Positions 1-11,235 of a DNA stretch of 64,000 nucleotides are shown here, piece after piece. The first letter of the stretch is position 1; each line of letters starts with the position of its first letter. The DNA lies in assembly GCA_963971575.1 (NCBI GenBank), contig OZ020616.1:42002250-42066249 (forward strand). Direction: 5' to 3'. Source of the DNA: Liopterus haemorrhoidalis. Lineage: Eukaryota; Arthropoda; Insecta; Coleoptera; Dytiscidae. A program made the position numbers and the translations under genes. The notes beneath the pieces are model-generated. The model saw only the letters and a program-made list of their open reading frames with translations, did not search any database and was not told the DNA's origin.

Positions 1-1040
1 AGAGATGTTTATCAGGAAATTGCGAATCACTATTTGTTTTTATTTCCGGGTTCCATGTTGTTCCCCCTTCGCCATCTTCAATTGTCTGCTGAATGTTTTA
101 TATAAATTAAAACCAGTAAATGCGCGATTTGTACAATATTAAATGAGTTTCTCTCCAATAATTAGAATTTTTGAATTATTTGTTTATTTGAGATGTAAAG
201 AGGACGAACTGAAAAATAACAACTACAAATTATTCTAAAAATTATGTAACATTAAAACATATATAATAAATGCATAATTTTTTTTCCTGTATAAAAAAAA
301 ACATTGGTAAAAAATAGGTAAAAAAAATCAACTTAAAGGACACATTGATCATCATTAACATTTCATATCAACATCAAACATTTCAGTCATCATCATCATC
401 ATTACCATTGGAGTGACAGCTAAAGGTGAGATCTAACCTCCTGTATCCGGTTTCAAGACCATATTTTCAATCTGTGTACATTCAGGAATAATATGGTCAA
501 TATTAAGCATGGAGAGTTACATTTTCATGATTTTTGTTTGTTCTTGGAAACGGGAAATTAAAAATTTATCACAGGAATTTCAAAAGTTAAATTAGGGGGA
601 TATTGTAAAAATTCTGAAAAGTTAAATAAGTATTTATTCAGAATAATTAATTAATTTAAAAATATAAAAATCAGTAAATTATTATCAATAAAAAGTAAAA
701 TTAACATAAGATTATTTCACTTATTTGCTTAAAAACATTTAAAAAGGTCTTTTTTGAACAAAAATTGTTTATAAAATAATATTATTTTATTTTTTATTGA
801 GACGCATTACTGCTCATAGTAAAATAAATAAATATGTAACGGATTCGGACTTCGGATTTCGTATCGAGCGTCCGTATAGCAAGGTCTGAGTGTATGTTTT
901 ATTTTAAATATTTCTCGGGAAACGGAAAGCACCTGGGATTTCCCGCCCGGAAAAAACCCTCTACTTACGACTAGTTTTTAGAACAGACCGAACGTCTAAG
1001 CAGAACCCGTAATTTTTATAAATATTTTTTAGACAAAAAT
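1..1040. other. AT-rich sequence, no gene recognised
   Basis: Only simple A/T runs and a short ATC run near 390 are visible. No open frame resembles a known protein. The stretch 840-1020 is less AT-rich but I recognise nothing in it. Confidence 0.5.
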
Positions 1041-1047
1041 TATATGT

Positions 1048-1126
1048 CAGGATCTGAACCCACGTTCATACCCTTGCTAGCGATCAGCGGCAAGAACAAA
1101 CGATTTAGCGATTTTAGCCACAGACT
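1048..1126 (-). repeat. tRNA-like segment (possible SINE head)
   Basis: On the minus strand a B-box-like GGGTTCAGATCC lies about 50 bases after an A-box-like TGGCTAAAATCG. This resembles the internal RNA polymerase III promoter of tRNA-derived SINEs. No complete cloverleaf can be drawn by eye, so a functional tRNA is unlikely. Confidence 0.25.
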
Positions 1127-1568
1127 TTTACTTAGATTGGTCGATAATTTAATTTTTGTAATAGATCTGAATGAAGCCAAAGGTTCTACATAGTACTAGA
1201 ACGAACCTCATGAGGTGTTGTCGACCCTAGTTCGTTCAAGTCCCCGTTTCAGAACTATACAGATGAGGCGTACTAAAATTTGGTTGGGAAAACTCTCGTG
1301 GGAGGAGTATTGTTGTAAGTTAAATAATAGTACATTAAAACACAAGTTTCATAAGGCATGATATTACAACACGCGTCGAAATTAGAAAACGAGTCACAAA
1401 GCGACGAGTTTTCTAATGGATAAGAGCGGCAAAAAGCCTTATGTAATGAGTTTTTTTTTTTATAATATTTTTTCTATGTTGCTTTTCCATGCCTTTTAAA
1501 TTAATAAAATTGCACTATATAATCAAACAACATCCTCGATTAGGGAATTTGGTATGCGAATGTAGCGC

Positions 1569-2134
1569 TTGGCAGGACTGGTTTGGCAATTTTATATTTT
1601 TGTAGGTAGTTATCAATTATGTTCTGCAAAATTTACAGATTATTGTACCAGTTTTACCAATTTTATTAAATGTAATGAAACTCATTATAACACTCAACCT
1701 ATGATTGATGTGAGTTTCATATTTCCAGATGACGTAAAGAGTCATCTGAAACATCTAGTTTTAGACATGTGGCAACATAGTGCAGCCACACACAGAACGT
1801 TAAGTTACGACAGATTAAGGGAGACGTTAAACCATGGGGTTCTTCCTGCAGGATTAACCGCAGGGAGGAAACCGCCCTCACACGCCTCCGTATAGGTCAC
1901 TGTTGGTGGACCCATGGACACCTCTTTCGAGGAGAAGAGTCCCCTATCTGTGAGACGTGTAACACAGATTTGTCTGTGTTACACTTTTTAACTGACTGTA
2001 TACAGTTCGAGGATGTCAGGGAGAGGTTAGGCCTGTGCTATGACCTGTCAGTTGCTTTAGGTGACGACAGGGTACTCATGGACAGGCTGATACTCTTCCT
2101 GAGAGAATCGAACTTACTGTTGTTTTATGTGTGA
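1569..2134 (+). pseudogene. Non-LTR retrotransposon ORF2, C-terminal remnant (LINE-A)
   Basis: This is the end of a LINE polyprotein. In the first part (to about 1895) the frame reads LSYDRLRETLNHGVLP. A frameshift near 1850-1860 then moves to a frame reading LTRLRIGHCWWTHGHL, followed by the zinc-knuckle-like CETCNTDLSVLHFLTDC and ending at TGA 2132-2134. An LTRLRIGH block followed by a C-x2-C...H...C cluster is typical of the RNase H-like tail of I/Jockey-type elements. The endonuclease and reverse-transcriptase parts are absent, so the copy is 5'-truncated and dead. Its 3' UTR follows directly, and the same UTR recurs at 28.7 and 49.5 kb. Confidence 0.75.
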
Positions 2135-2425
2135 AGTCTTGCACCTTATTTTAATGTGTGTCTAGTTATTGACTGTGATATTCGATGGTACTTGGCCCCT
2201 TTACAGCCTCTTACCATCACCCTGAGTCTGTTCAAATTTTCGAACAGACTTTTTATATTATTTATTTGTGTTTGTCAGTGCAAGGTTTCTTTTATTGAGT
2301 ATGCGTATTTTTAATGATTTTATTTATTTATTTATTGTCTAATATATAGTCTAGTCTGGGCTGCGTTAGGCGCAAATAGCCTTTGTTGCTGTGCGCCAAA
2401 AATTTTAACTAACTAACTAATTAAA
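2135..2425 (+). repeat. LINE-A 3' UTR with TAAC-type tail
   Basis: Downstream of the LINE-A stop lies a UTR containing GACTGTGATATTCGATG, a TTTATTTATTTATT tract and AATAGCCTTTGTTGCTGTGCG. It ends in AACTAACTAACTAA (2406-2420). Near-identical sequence at 49466-49739 and a shorter copy at 28699-28764 end in the same kind of tetranucleotide tail. That shared tail marks the 3' terminus of the family. Confidence 0.8.
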
Positions 2426-2429
2426 ATTA

Positions 2430-3020
2430 TAACACTCAATTCAGTTTCAAAATCTCTTATGAATGCAAAATAGAAAAAATAAATTTATCAGCTTGAATTT
2501 TATTTTTATTTCCTTTTCGAACCAAATGTTTTTGATTTGTCATGATACAAGATATTTATAAAGGTGTAAACCTTTAAAATAGTTAAAGTTTCAAGAAAAT
2601 TGAAAACACAAACAACCGTCTTTGCATTTACTGAAACTAGTGCATCTAACACCTACGTGCGTTTCAACAAGGACATTAAATATTAAATATCATTAATATT
2701 GTAGTCACGACGTTCTTCTTAACGCCTGCGGGACGCTCCGAAACGCCCTGGAAATATCTCACAATAATTTGCGAGCATCGGGTAATTTCCGCTAATCATA
2801 TTCTGAGCACGAAAGTTTACAATGCATTACTCTGTTGCTTTATTTATAATATTGGAATAATTGAACACTCTAATTATTTGATAACAGAAAATTCAGAATA
2901 AATGGTAAGATGGAAATAAAATATAGTGTACACAACACGTGTTGAGAACGAAAAAGGATTGCATGGCAAAGATAATCTGGAATGAGACTGAGCATCTGTC
3001 GTTTCTTTCATAATATGGTC
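2430..3020. other. AT-rich sequence, no gene recognised
   Basis: No coding similarity, terminal repeat or tandem repeat is evident. A small GC-richer patch at 2705-2790 is unassigned. Confidence 0.4.
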
Positions 3021-3024
3021 TAGA

Positions 3025-3130
3025 CAGTGCCGTAACTAGGCAGGGGCAACAGGGGCACATGCCCGGGACCCAGATCGAAGAAAGGAGGTCTCAGAAAGGA
3101 AAATATTGGCATAATAATTGTATTTTAATG
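3025..3130. mobile_element. hAT-like terminal fragment
   Basis: CAGTGCCGTAACTAGGCAGG begins at 3025 and resembles hAT left termini of the CAGTGGCGTA type; compare the complete hAT at 50.9 kb. A G-rich segment follows, as in that element. No matching right end is seen before the Helentron-like element starts at 3137, so this is a truncated fragment. Confidence 0.4.
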
Positions 3131-3136
3131 AGGACC

Positions 3137-4220
3137 TTTATAAGGGTTTTGTAGGTATGACCAAAAAACCCTTAAACCGACATTTTGTCGTTTGTCTGTC
3201 TGTCTGTCTGTTCGGTAAAAATTGTAGCCAAACGGCTAAACCTAGACAGTTGAAATTTGACATGCTTATACAACTCTTTGACCCGCACATAGGAAAAATA
3301 CTAAAACTTCTAAAAAATATATCCCCCTAAAAATATAAACAAATATGTCCTCATCGAAAAAGAAATATATTTTTTTAAATTCTGAGTAAAGTATCAAATG
3401 AAAGCCCTTAGTACGTGGATGAACGATCAAAATTATATTTTTGCCTAATAAATTATTTTGAAGCGATTTTTGTCAAAATTGTGCAAAAAAAAATTTGTCC
3501 TACACCCTGTAGCCCAGATGGTTTAAACTAAAAATATGAAACATTCTAAGTTATTGGTGTGAACCGAAATAGTACAACAGGAATTGACGATGTACAAAAG
3601 TTATAGTTATGTAACATTCTATACTAGAAGGCGTATCCTGGTCTAATGGTTAGCTTGCTCACTGGCTACTCAGCATACTAGGGTTCGCTCCCGGGCAGAG
3701 GAAACAATTTTATTTATTTTTTTTTTTTTTCATTTTTATTTTGTTTAAATTATTTTGTTAAAATTCTAGTTATATTTTGGCAAATGTTGCATTTAATTTT
3801 TAAGAGCGTAAATTTAATAACCAGAATTGTTGGAATTATATGTTCATTCTATGTGTAATGCATACGAAACCAGAGAGGCGGAGCATATGACTTAAAACAA
3901 CCAATGGTAGCCATAGGCGCAATTTTCAAAATCTTAATGAACCTTGCTATATTAAAAAAAAAAAAAATACTGCACATATTTAGAAACCTAAATAATGGTA
4001 TTAGATATTCGAATTAAAATTAACAAAAAGATATTTTAACATAAACTTTGTTTTTAAAGCTCTAATATTAACAGACGATAAATTATTTAAAAAATAGCGT
4101 TCATTTTCCGTGAGTACTACAAAGTAAAATTTATCCTACACACTCAGCATGCCGCCTTCACTTATTATATACTTGCGAAACCCTGCAATGTGTGAAAATT
4201 CACACTTTACATCAATTTTT
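3137..4220 (+). mobile_element. Helentron-like (HINE/DINE-1-type) element, copy A
   Basis: A non-coding element with subterminal inverted repeats: AGGGTTTTGTAGGTAT near the left end (3143) and its near complement ATACTTGCGAAACCCT near the right end. The right end continues into a short palindrome, TGTGTGAAAATTCACAC, and finishes CATCAATTTTT. After the left repeat comes a short TCTG microsatellite (about 3190-3211), then a block shared with all other copies (AACGGCTAAACCTAGA and following). Subterminal repeats, an internal microsatellite, a 3' stem-loop and T-rich insertion sites are features of non-autonomous Helentrons. I infer that class; no Rep/Helicase is present. A MITE of unknown class is the alternative. 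Confidence 0.6.
3629..3703 (+). repeat. tRNA-like module inside Helentron-like copy A
   Basis: The A-box-like TGGTCTAATGGTTAGC and the B-box-like GGGTTCGCTCCCGG are spaced as in a tRNA gene. The arms do not form a clean acceptor stem, so it is probably not a working tRNA. It lies at the same internal place as related but different tRNA-like segments in copies B, C and D, and most resembles that of copy C. Confidence 0.5.
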
Positions 4221-4528
4221 TTTTTTTTGTTATGTCATCACATGTATTGTAGAAGTCAGGACTTTTTTTAGGTTATCACTTGTATTCTAGATTTCCATGC
4301 AGGAGTAATTTCTCACTCCAGGGGCCAGAGAGAACCCCGTCTCCAGCAATATATCCCGATTCCCGATATTCTTTCGATAAGTTCTAGTTTTTAGTCCACC
4401 CCGAGAATTTTACTTACTCATTGCCCTATACGCCTCCTGAGGAGGCTCCCAATGTGGTATATATTCTATTTTCATCAAATTTAATCGAAGAGCAAATTCA
4501 CAGCTGATTTCATTTAGTATATGAATCA
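4221..4528. other. Spacer between Helentron-like copies A and B
   Basis: About 300 bases with no recognisable gene or terminal repeat. Copies A and B lie in the same orientation on either side. Confidence 0.4.
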
Positions 4529-4579
4529 TTTTTAGGGTTTTGTAGGTATGACCAAAAAACCCTTATACCGTCATTTTGT

Positions 4580-4580
4580 C

Positions 4581-4654
<74 letters not shown>
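4580..4654 (+). repeat. (CTGT)n microsatellite, about 18 units
   Basis: An uninterrupted tetranucleotide run inside Helentron-like copy B. It sits where copy A has only four or five units and copy D has a long array on the opposite strand. The array is therefore an internal, length-variable part of the element. Confidence 0.9.
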
Positions 4655-5130
4655 TCGGTAAAAATTGTAGCCAAACGGCTAAACCTAGAGAGTTGAAATT
4701 TGGCATGCTTATACAACTCTTTGACCCGCACATAGGAAAAATACTAAAATATCTAAAAAACATACTCCCCTAAAAATATAAACAAATATGCGCTCATCGA
4801 AAACAAAAATATTTTTTTTTAATTCTGAGTAGGGTATCAAATGAAAGTCCTTAGTACGTGAATTAACGATCAAATTTTTATTTTTGCAAAATAAATTATT
4901 TTGATGCGATTTTTGCCAAAATTGTGCAAAAAAAATTTTGTCCCACACCTTGTAGCCCAGATGGTTTAAACTAAAAATCTAAAAAAATTCTAAGTAATGT
5001 ATATTGGTGTGAACCGAAATAGTACAACAGGAATTTTTTATCAGATTATGTTTTCGGAAAATAACGCATTTTTTGTGGTTTTTGGTTCACAAAGTACAAA
5101 AGTTATACCAATGTAAGACACTCACATGCA

Positions 5131-5218
5131 AGGCGTACGATGGCGCAATGGGTTAGAGCACTGGTGTCGTAAGCTAAAATGCGGTGGAACGAAGGGTTTC
5201 GAGTTCGAGTACGGAGTG
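5131..5218 (+). repeat. tRNA-like module inside Helentron-like copy B
   Basis: The A-box-like TGGCGCAATGGGTTAGAGCA and B-box-like GAGTTCGAGTAC sit at the position used by the tRNA-like modules of copies A, C and D. The sequence between and around the boxes is unrelated to that of A and C. No full cloverleaf is evident. Confidence 0.45.
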
Positions 5219-5508
5219 AATTTTATTTTTTCTGTTTTTTTTTTTTGCATTTTTATTATGTTGAAATTATTTTGTCAAAATTCTAGTTATATTTTGACAA
5301 ATGTTGTATTTAATTATTAAGAGCGTAAATTTAATAACCAGTCTTATTATATGATTAACAGACGATAAATTATTTTTAAAATATCGTTCATTTTGCCGTG
5401 ATTACTACAAAGTAAAATTTGTCCTACACACTCAGCATACCACCTTCACTTATTATATACCTGCGAAACCCTGAAATGTGTGAATATTCACACTTCACAT
5501 CAATTTTT

Positions 5509-6760
5509 AAAATATACTGAACACTATTCGTGTTGACAATCGTACTGTGTGGATATCCAATGTTATAGAGATAGTACACTCTTGAACCTCGTAAAATTCT
5601 TACAAGAAGTAAGCTAAATGCATGCTGCAACTGTGCTCCACTATTTGCGGTTGTCATGGTAAGCCAGAAACACATTTAATGAATAAAGTTGAATGAGTAT
5701 AACAAACAACGAAAAGACAACAAATGTTTATATTGAAACATGGATCAGCAAGAATAGACAGAACAAAAATTTCTGTGATTATCCAACAGTTTTGTCTTCC
5801 TGACATACGCACTGGTATCCAAAACGACAGTTTCTTGAGAAATATCGACACAGCATTCGTTTACCTTCAACATTGATCCCTTACGTTCATTTTGGGCTGA
5901 TTGATACTTCCTCGCTTATTATATTTGTTCAATTTTGTAAGTTTGTTGGGTATATATACTGTGTTCGTGTTACATTTTCTTAGAATATCTTTCTTCATTA
6001 CTTAACAGCTTTCTGATAAAATATGCTAATGTCATTTTAGTTCCTAATTACGCACTGAAATAATAATCTTACGTCTAAAATATCTCATTATTTAACCCGT
6101 TAATCTTGCGTAAAGCCCGAAGAAGCTATTAATCTTAGCTCTTCCAAATACCCGCAAACTTAACAAGAAAGAGGAGTGTTAACTACACAAATAATACCTA
6201 GTAAAACATCCTCTAGACCTACACAACAATCAAAAGGCGCCTATAGCGGACACATAGTTGTCTACAGACCAGCTGAGAATAGTAACAATAAGAAGAACAC
6301 CATTATAAGACCATGCCTGAGGATTATGTCTGAATTATTCATGTAGTCTGTCAAGCTGGAGCTTTCCGCATCAACAAAAACCAGAATTAATTCAATACCA
6401 ATCTGCGGTAGTTTCATTTAACCCTCACTGAAGGATTACGATATAAAACAAGATATTACAGTACGGAGAAGTTTGATGTACTTTTTGTTCAGTTGACATT
6501 TTGAACAGCAGGAATAAACTCATCGTTTTTATTAAAAAATATGAACGCCGTATGGGGTGTTATTAAATGACGAAACTGGATTTCTGTGTTACACATCGCA
6601 GGCTGGAACTGGATGACGGACATCAACCATGGACAAGCATACACATATCTTACAATTTTCAACTATTTTGCATTTTTAGTTCGCTGTCGTATGCGAATGA
6701 ACTTACTTTGAATGAGGGCAAACTATGCAAATGAGATTTTCTTCCCGTCTAATTACAGAT
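5509..6760. other. Unassigned AT-rich sequence
   Basis: No coding similarity or element ends recognised. Open frames of 65-83 codons near 5.4-5.85 kb show no domain and look random. Confidence 0.4.
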
Positions 6761-6762
6761 AG

Positions 6763-6838
6763 TGAGACCAATAACCCCCAAATAAATTTTTTAGACATTT
6801 ACCTTGACCAACAACTACACTGGAAAAATCATCTACAT
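6763..6838 (+). pseudogene. LINE reverse-transcriptase fragment
   Basis: A short stretch translates to INFLDIYLDQQLHWKNHL. This resembles the motif (V-x-F-L-G-I-x-L-D...W..H) that follows the reverse-transcriptase catalytic region in many non-LTR elements. Only about 25 residues can be followed. Confidence 0.45.
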
Positions 6839-6839
6839 A

Positions 6840-7420
6840 TGAGTACATATGAGTCGGAATCGGTTTTTAAAAATACCGAGTAGGGAGTCGGTAATTTTTC
6901 TGCCAATCAATTCGAAAATCAAGCAACGTTTTCATTTGAATTTTTTGGTGATATCAAAATAATAATGGAAATAGACAGATGCCATATTGTATTTTATTTT
7001 CACTTTTAAATAAAATAATAGAATATAATAAATTATAAATAAATTTATTTAACGGCTCAAGAGCAAAAACCCATATTTACAACAACAACAAAAAAATCAG
7101 CTGGGGCTACCACAGGACCGACCGCCATCACAAAGTACTTGTTCAATTTATGCTGCTTGAGAAAAAAATGTCTCAAATAAAAGTTGTTAGTTATTGCTTT
7201 TATAAGAACTTTTGTTAAATCATTTTTTTCTTAATATTTCCTTGTTGTGAAATATTCGCAAAAATCTTAAAACCAACACGAGTTAACTTCCATTTCTAGT
7301 GAACCTATTTTTACCGAAAGTTGATAAACTCGTGCCATTGATGTCAAAAGCTTAAATATGAAGTTTCAAAAAAATCCTTTTAGCCGAATTTGCTCTGCAC
7401 GTGTACACGGACCGACAGAC
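6840..7420. other. Unassigned AT-rich sequence
   Basis: Nothing recognised apart from AT-rich runs and an AACAACAACAA tract near 7080. Confidence 0.4.
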
Positions 7421-7423
7421 AGA

Positions 7424-7505
7424 CCGACAGACAGAGAGACAGATAGACCGACAGATAGACAGACAGACAGACAGACAGATAGAGAAACAGACAGACCGAC
7501 AGACA
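7424..7505 (+). repeat. Interrupted (GACA)n microsatellite
   Basis: GACAGACA units are broken by CCGA, GAGA and GATA variants, so the tract is older or less uniform than the arrays in the Helentron-like copies. None of the conserved Helentron-like blocks flank it. Open frames on either strand here are repeat translations. Confidence 0.85.
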
Positions 7506-7509
7506 TCAT

Positions 7510-8600
7510 GCTAAAAATAGTCAAAACGTTATGCAGAGACCTCAATTCGTGGAGATCCATCGAAATCTCGAAATGACAAAATCGGTATGATCACAATGTT
7601 AAATACATAGCCTTCAATATATATGTTGGCGGTCGGTAAAAAGAATAAATCCGCAAAATACATAACGGAAACAGAAAACAGAACATACAACTAACAAACA
7701 ACAAGATATTACAAATATAACAAACACGGTTTGATGTAGTAATTTTAAAGATATGGTCACAAGTCGTAGGAGAGACTGCTCATTCATAAAGAGTTAATGA
7801 ATAAGTTGTACTGCCTAGTGCGTAAGAAAATTCTTATCGCTATGTAGACAGCACTGTCCAAGCTCGTTTTACATTACCCAAAGTCTTTCCTGCCAGATAT
7901 GAATTTACTTTTTTAGTGCAGTCCTACATGAATTTGCAGCATTCGTCACAATCATTTCACTCGCGCTACAATACTTTTTCAAACCAAAGATTACTCGAAA
8001 TTAATTGTTGTAGCAAATAACAAGTTTACGAAGATGACCTTTCGTGTGATGAATTATACATACTACCGCAAAATTTATTAAATAAATATTTACAAACATC
8101 AGGACTTCATTTCGAGAATCTATGATTTTGCATGTTGGTTTTTGAACAATTTAACAGTAATTTTCAAATTTAATTTTCACCCAATAACATTTAAATGAAT
8201 AAAGTTATTCATATTACCCATCATATCCTCTAAAATTTGGATTGAAGTGTGTAATAATGTAATTTTAACGAGTGCCATTACTCTGTACTTTAATTAATCA
8301 GCATCTGTAGATGACAGCGACACTAGAAACCACAACGTCAAAACGGTGAACTAAACAGAGTTTCGGAAAATTCAGTGGTTTACTACCCTGGTAGAATTTA
8401 ATGTATAAAAAATATTTAGGCTCATTTCCCAATATGATTAAAAATCTATTTATAAAAGTTACTTGTCAAAACATTTTCGCTTTTTAGGACTTCAAACTCA
8501 CGGCTAAAAATATCTATATGTATTCTTGCATCGTTTCTCGATTAATTTATATGTTGTCAATCAGATCAGGAATGTAAGGGTTGTCTAAAATTGGATATAA
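7510..8600. other. Unassigned AT-rich sequence
   Basis: No open frame, terminal repeat or domain recognised. Confidence 0.4.
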
Positions 8601-8609
8601 CCACGAAAC

Positions 8610-8880
8610 AGTTCCTCAGTTTAGAGAACCAAGAAACCTTTAACCTTCCAAGACCTCTTCAAACTTTACCTATATAAAATCCTTGAAGTTACGATATTTG
8701 TGTTTGTTCCTTGTCACTTGTCCAAGATATTGCAGCTTTCTTTAAGATAATACACTCTCTCGATGACTATAACGTTGTGGAATCAGTATATCTAAATGAT
8801 TCTGAGTATACGCCTGTAGATCCACATTTCAAAACGTGGATTTTCTTTCTGACAGCTTCGAAAATATCCAATATGACTGT
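8610..8880 (-). pseudogene. Non-LTR retrotransposon ORF2 C-terminal remnant
   Basis: The minus strand reads FEMWIYRRILRI. A stop-ridden stretch follows, and after a frameshift LQYLGQVTRNK appears. This order (FEMW.YRR..RI, then LxYLGHxxRN) is characteristic of the region after the reverse transcriptase in widespread insect LINEs. Stops and frameshifts show it is a dead fragment. A plus-strand frame at 8711-8956 is the antisense shadow of this remnant. Confidence 0.6.
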
Positions 8881-8889
8881 GATTCTTAC

Positions 8890-9860
8890 AATTCATTTAC
8901 TATATAAATTAATAATATTTCGCAATGTGCTTTTCTATAATTCCATGTGTCAATAATTAATAAATTGAAATAGAAATTATTTCGTTTTGTGTGCCAATAA
9001 AATTTTCATGCCTGATCAAGAATTTACTAATGGAGAGATATATAGTATTATTGTGCAATATTACGATACCTTTGCTGAGAAAACCTTGCCTGTTTTTTCT
9101 AGTTGTTTCTCATTTTTTATCAAGTGTGTCAGGAAGAATATGTTTTGTCCTTAAGAAAAGAATATATACGTAACTACGTTTCAAGTTGCTTCGCTTTTAA
9201 ATTGGAGTTAATCAGGAATCTGCGCATGTCAGGAATAAAGTCCCTAGATAAAGAAATTATCACATAGTGGGTGTGTCTGAACCAAAAGGGTTGCCAATAC
9301 TATTTGTTTTCATTGGTGACAACGGAGTACATAAAGTAAATCTAAATGGGTACATTCGATTTGTACAGGGTAGAGCGAGCGCTGAGCGAACAGTTGATGG
9401 TGACGTCATGAATGGAGCATTGACGGAGCACAGCAACAAGAACGTGGAACGAGCTTGGGTTGTGACGTAATGTTAACAAAATCTAACCCTACAATTTTAG
9501 GCGGCGTTTTTACTGTCAGATTCGGAGCGTCAAATCAAAAGTATCCATTCTGAAACCTGCCTGTAAATATTAAATTTAAAAATAGATTACATCTCTTTAG
9601 TGTATAAATTAACACCATTTACTTATACATTGCTTGATAACTAATAAGCTCTTAATTTATCTGGCAGTTTGACAATGATATTCAGCCAATAATTTATTCA
9701 GTATATACTAGATATACTGTATTTCATCAACTACAACAAGCTATCGACAGTAAGACGCAGCCTTATTTTTACCAACACCAATAATTAAAAAGTAATTTTT
9801 TTATAAACACTATAAAATAACTATAAAAAACATAAAAGCAGATTATTTATGTTCTTTCTT
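8890..9860. other. Unassigned sequence with one short open frame
   Basis: A 67-codon frame at 9267-9470 lies in a GC-richer patch but resembles nothing I know. The rest is AT-rich and featureless. Confidence 0.35.
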
Positions 9861-9869
9861 CTACAGTAT

Positions 9870-10440
9870 CACCATCAATGTTGGAATCTTCTTCAAATTC
9901 AGTGAAACTGAAGATTCTGAATCTTTTATATAGTCGTTGATGCATTTTTCTTTGAAATATCATCTCCTCAGCTATCAATTGCGATAGTGATGCAAGATTT
10001 CTTAAAAGGGTACTTCACTATCGTCTTCAGGATTTTCTTCCAAGCTGCTGACACCCATTCTGCAGTATTTCAAGACTCATATTCGTTTATTAAATAATTC
10101 TTAAAGGGTTTGAAACGTCTAGTGGTTGTAATTGGTTAATCATGCCACCAAGAATTACAACCAGATCACTGTGTATTACGGCTAAATTATTCTTTAACTG
10201 TTCAGTTAAATGTACACTAAAAGCATCAAGAACAAACATACTCGATAGGTTACGTAGGAATCTATTCCTTTAGCTCAGCCGTCATCCAGTCATTTTTTGT
10301 GCAAGCGCGATGATATATTTTTTCATCGATTGTAAGATACCATCGATTATGACGCACTCTGAATGCAGATACGACAAAATAAGGGAAAAAATGCGTTTTG
10401 TAATCATGAAAAATGATCATAATAAACAGTTACTCTGTAA
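9870..10440 (-). pseudogene. pogo/Tigger-type transposase, C-terminal half remnant
   Basis: In several frames the minus strand reads NDWMTAELKE, then TEQLKNNLAVIHSDLVVILG followed by GMINQLQPLDV. This is the DDE_1 superfamily pattern of pogo/Tigger/jerky transposases: a GWMT block, then HLT..VK..L, then DLVVIPGG-x-T-x-x-LQPLDV. The last aspartate of the triad (LQPLDV) is still readable. Frameshifts and stops make it non-functional. The N-terminal HTH/CENP-B-like domain and the terminal repeats were not found. Confidence 0.7.
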
Positions 10441-11230
10441 ACGGCCTTATTAATATAATATTTTTATCCGGTGGAATGTTTCCAAAGCCTGGTAATTTAT
10501 GTTGTCTTTTAAGAATTTAAGTCTGAGAATTTTCATTATAAAACTAACAAAAAAAGCATTCATTAAGAAATTCGATTTAAACAACAAAAATAATAAAATT
10601 AAAAGTTACAATCTTGAATGCAATTGCATTAAAACTACTTTTCTGTTTTGCTGAAAACAGAGTAGTAAAGTATTCTCTAGGAAGTTTCTTCGATTAAACA
10701 ATTAAGATAAAACAGTTTGAAATCTCTGCGAGTCGCAAGGCCGTGAACTAAAAAGCTCCACAAGCTTTTTGATATCTCTATGTAAGTGGGGAACGGGGTA
10801 AGAGAGGTAGGGCCGATTAGCTGAGGGGGACACAATGTAGACATTTATCACTGAAACGGTTGACAATGGAACAGGTCGGAACGTGCTCTTTGCTGGAATG
10901 CGCATGAGGTGATTCTCAGCTCTGACAGTCACAAAAATCAGATTATTTGTAGATAGGTTCTGTAGATTTTGATGTTCTTCTATTCACAAGAAGGACTACT
11001 AAGTAGCATAAGTTTTGTTAGGATAATAGCAGTTTTAATACAAACAAATTTTACTATGGCACAGACAATTTTTAAACTTACGTAGGTAAACCTTTTCAAG
11101 ATTGTAGCACCAAGATGGCCAAATCGAAACTAATCCAATAGAAAACAACAAATTTTTGATGTATTGTAATCTAGAAGAAATTTGATTAAATTTTTATGTC
11201 TTGATTTGTGTTTTCTTATAATACTAATAA
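10441..11230. other. Unassigned sequence
   Basis: A moderately GC-richer patch at 10720-10930 carries a 76-codon minus-strand frame without a recognisable domain. No terminal repeats noticed. Confidence 0.35.
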
Positions 11231-11235
11231 TAAAT

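Larger units (their letters stand above)
4529..5508 (+). mobile_element. Helentron-like (HINE/DINE-1-type) element, copy B
   Basis: Same family and orientation as copy A. It has left TTTTTAGGGTTTTGTAGG, right ATACCTGCGAAACCCTG and the terminal palindromic segment, ending CACATCAATTTTT. The left AGGGTTTT can also pair with AAAAACCCT about 12 bases on, giving a left-end hairpin. It carries an expanded CTGT array and a tRNA-like module different from that of copy A. The short open frames here are repeat translations and not genes. Confidence 0.65.

Noticed and set aside
4510..4773. Open frames rich in TDRQ or SVCL repeats (also at 7358-7576 and 37773-38127)
   Set aside because: They are translations of CTGT/GACA microsatellites.
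3629..5218. Functional tRNA genes in Helentron-like copies A and B
   Set aside because: A- and B-box-like words are present but acceptor stems and clear anticodon arms are not, and the segments lie inside a mobile element.
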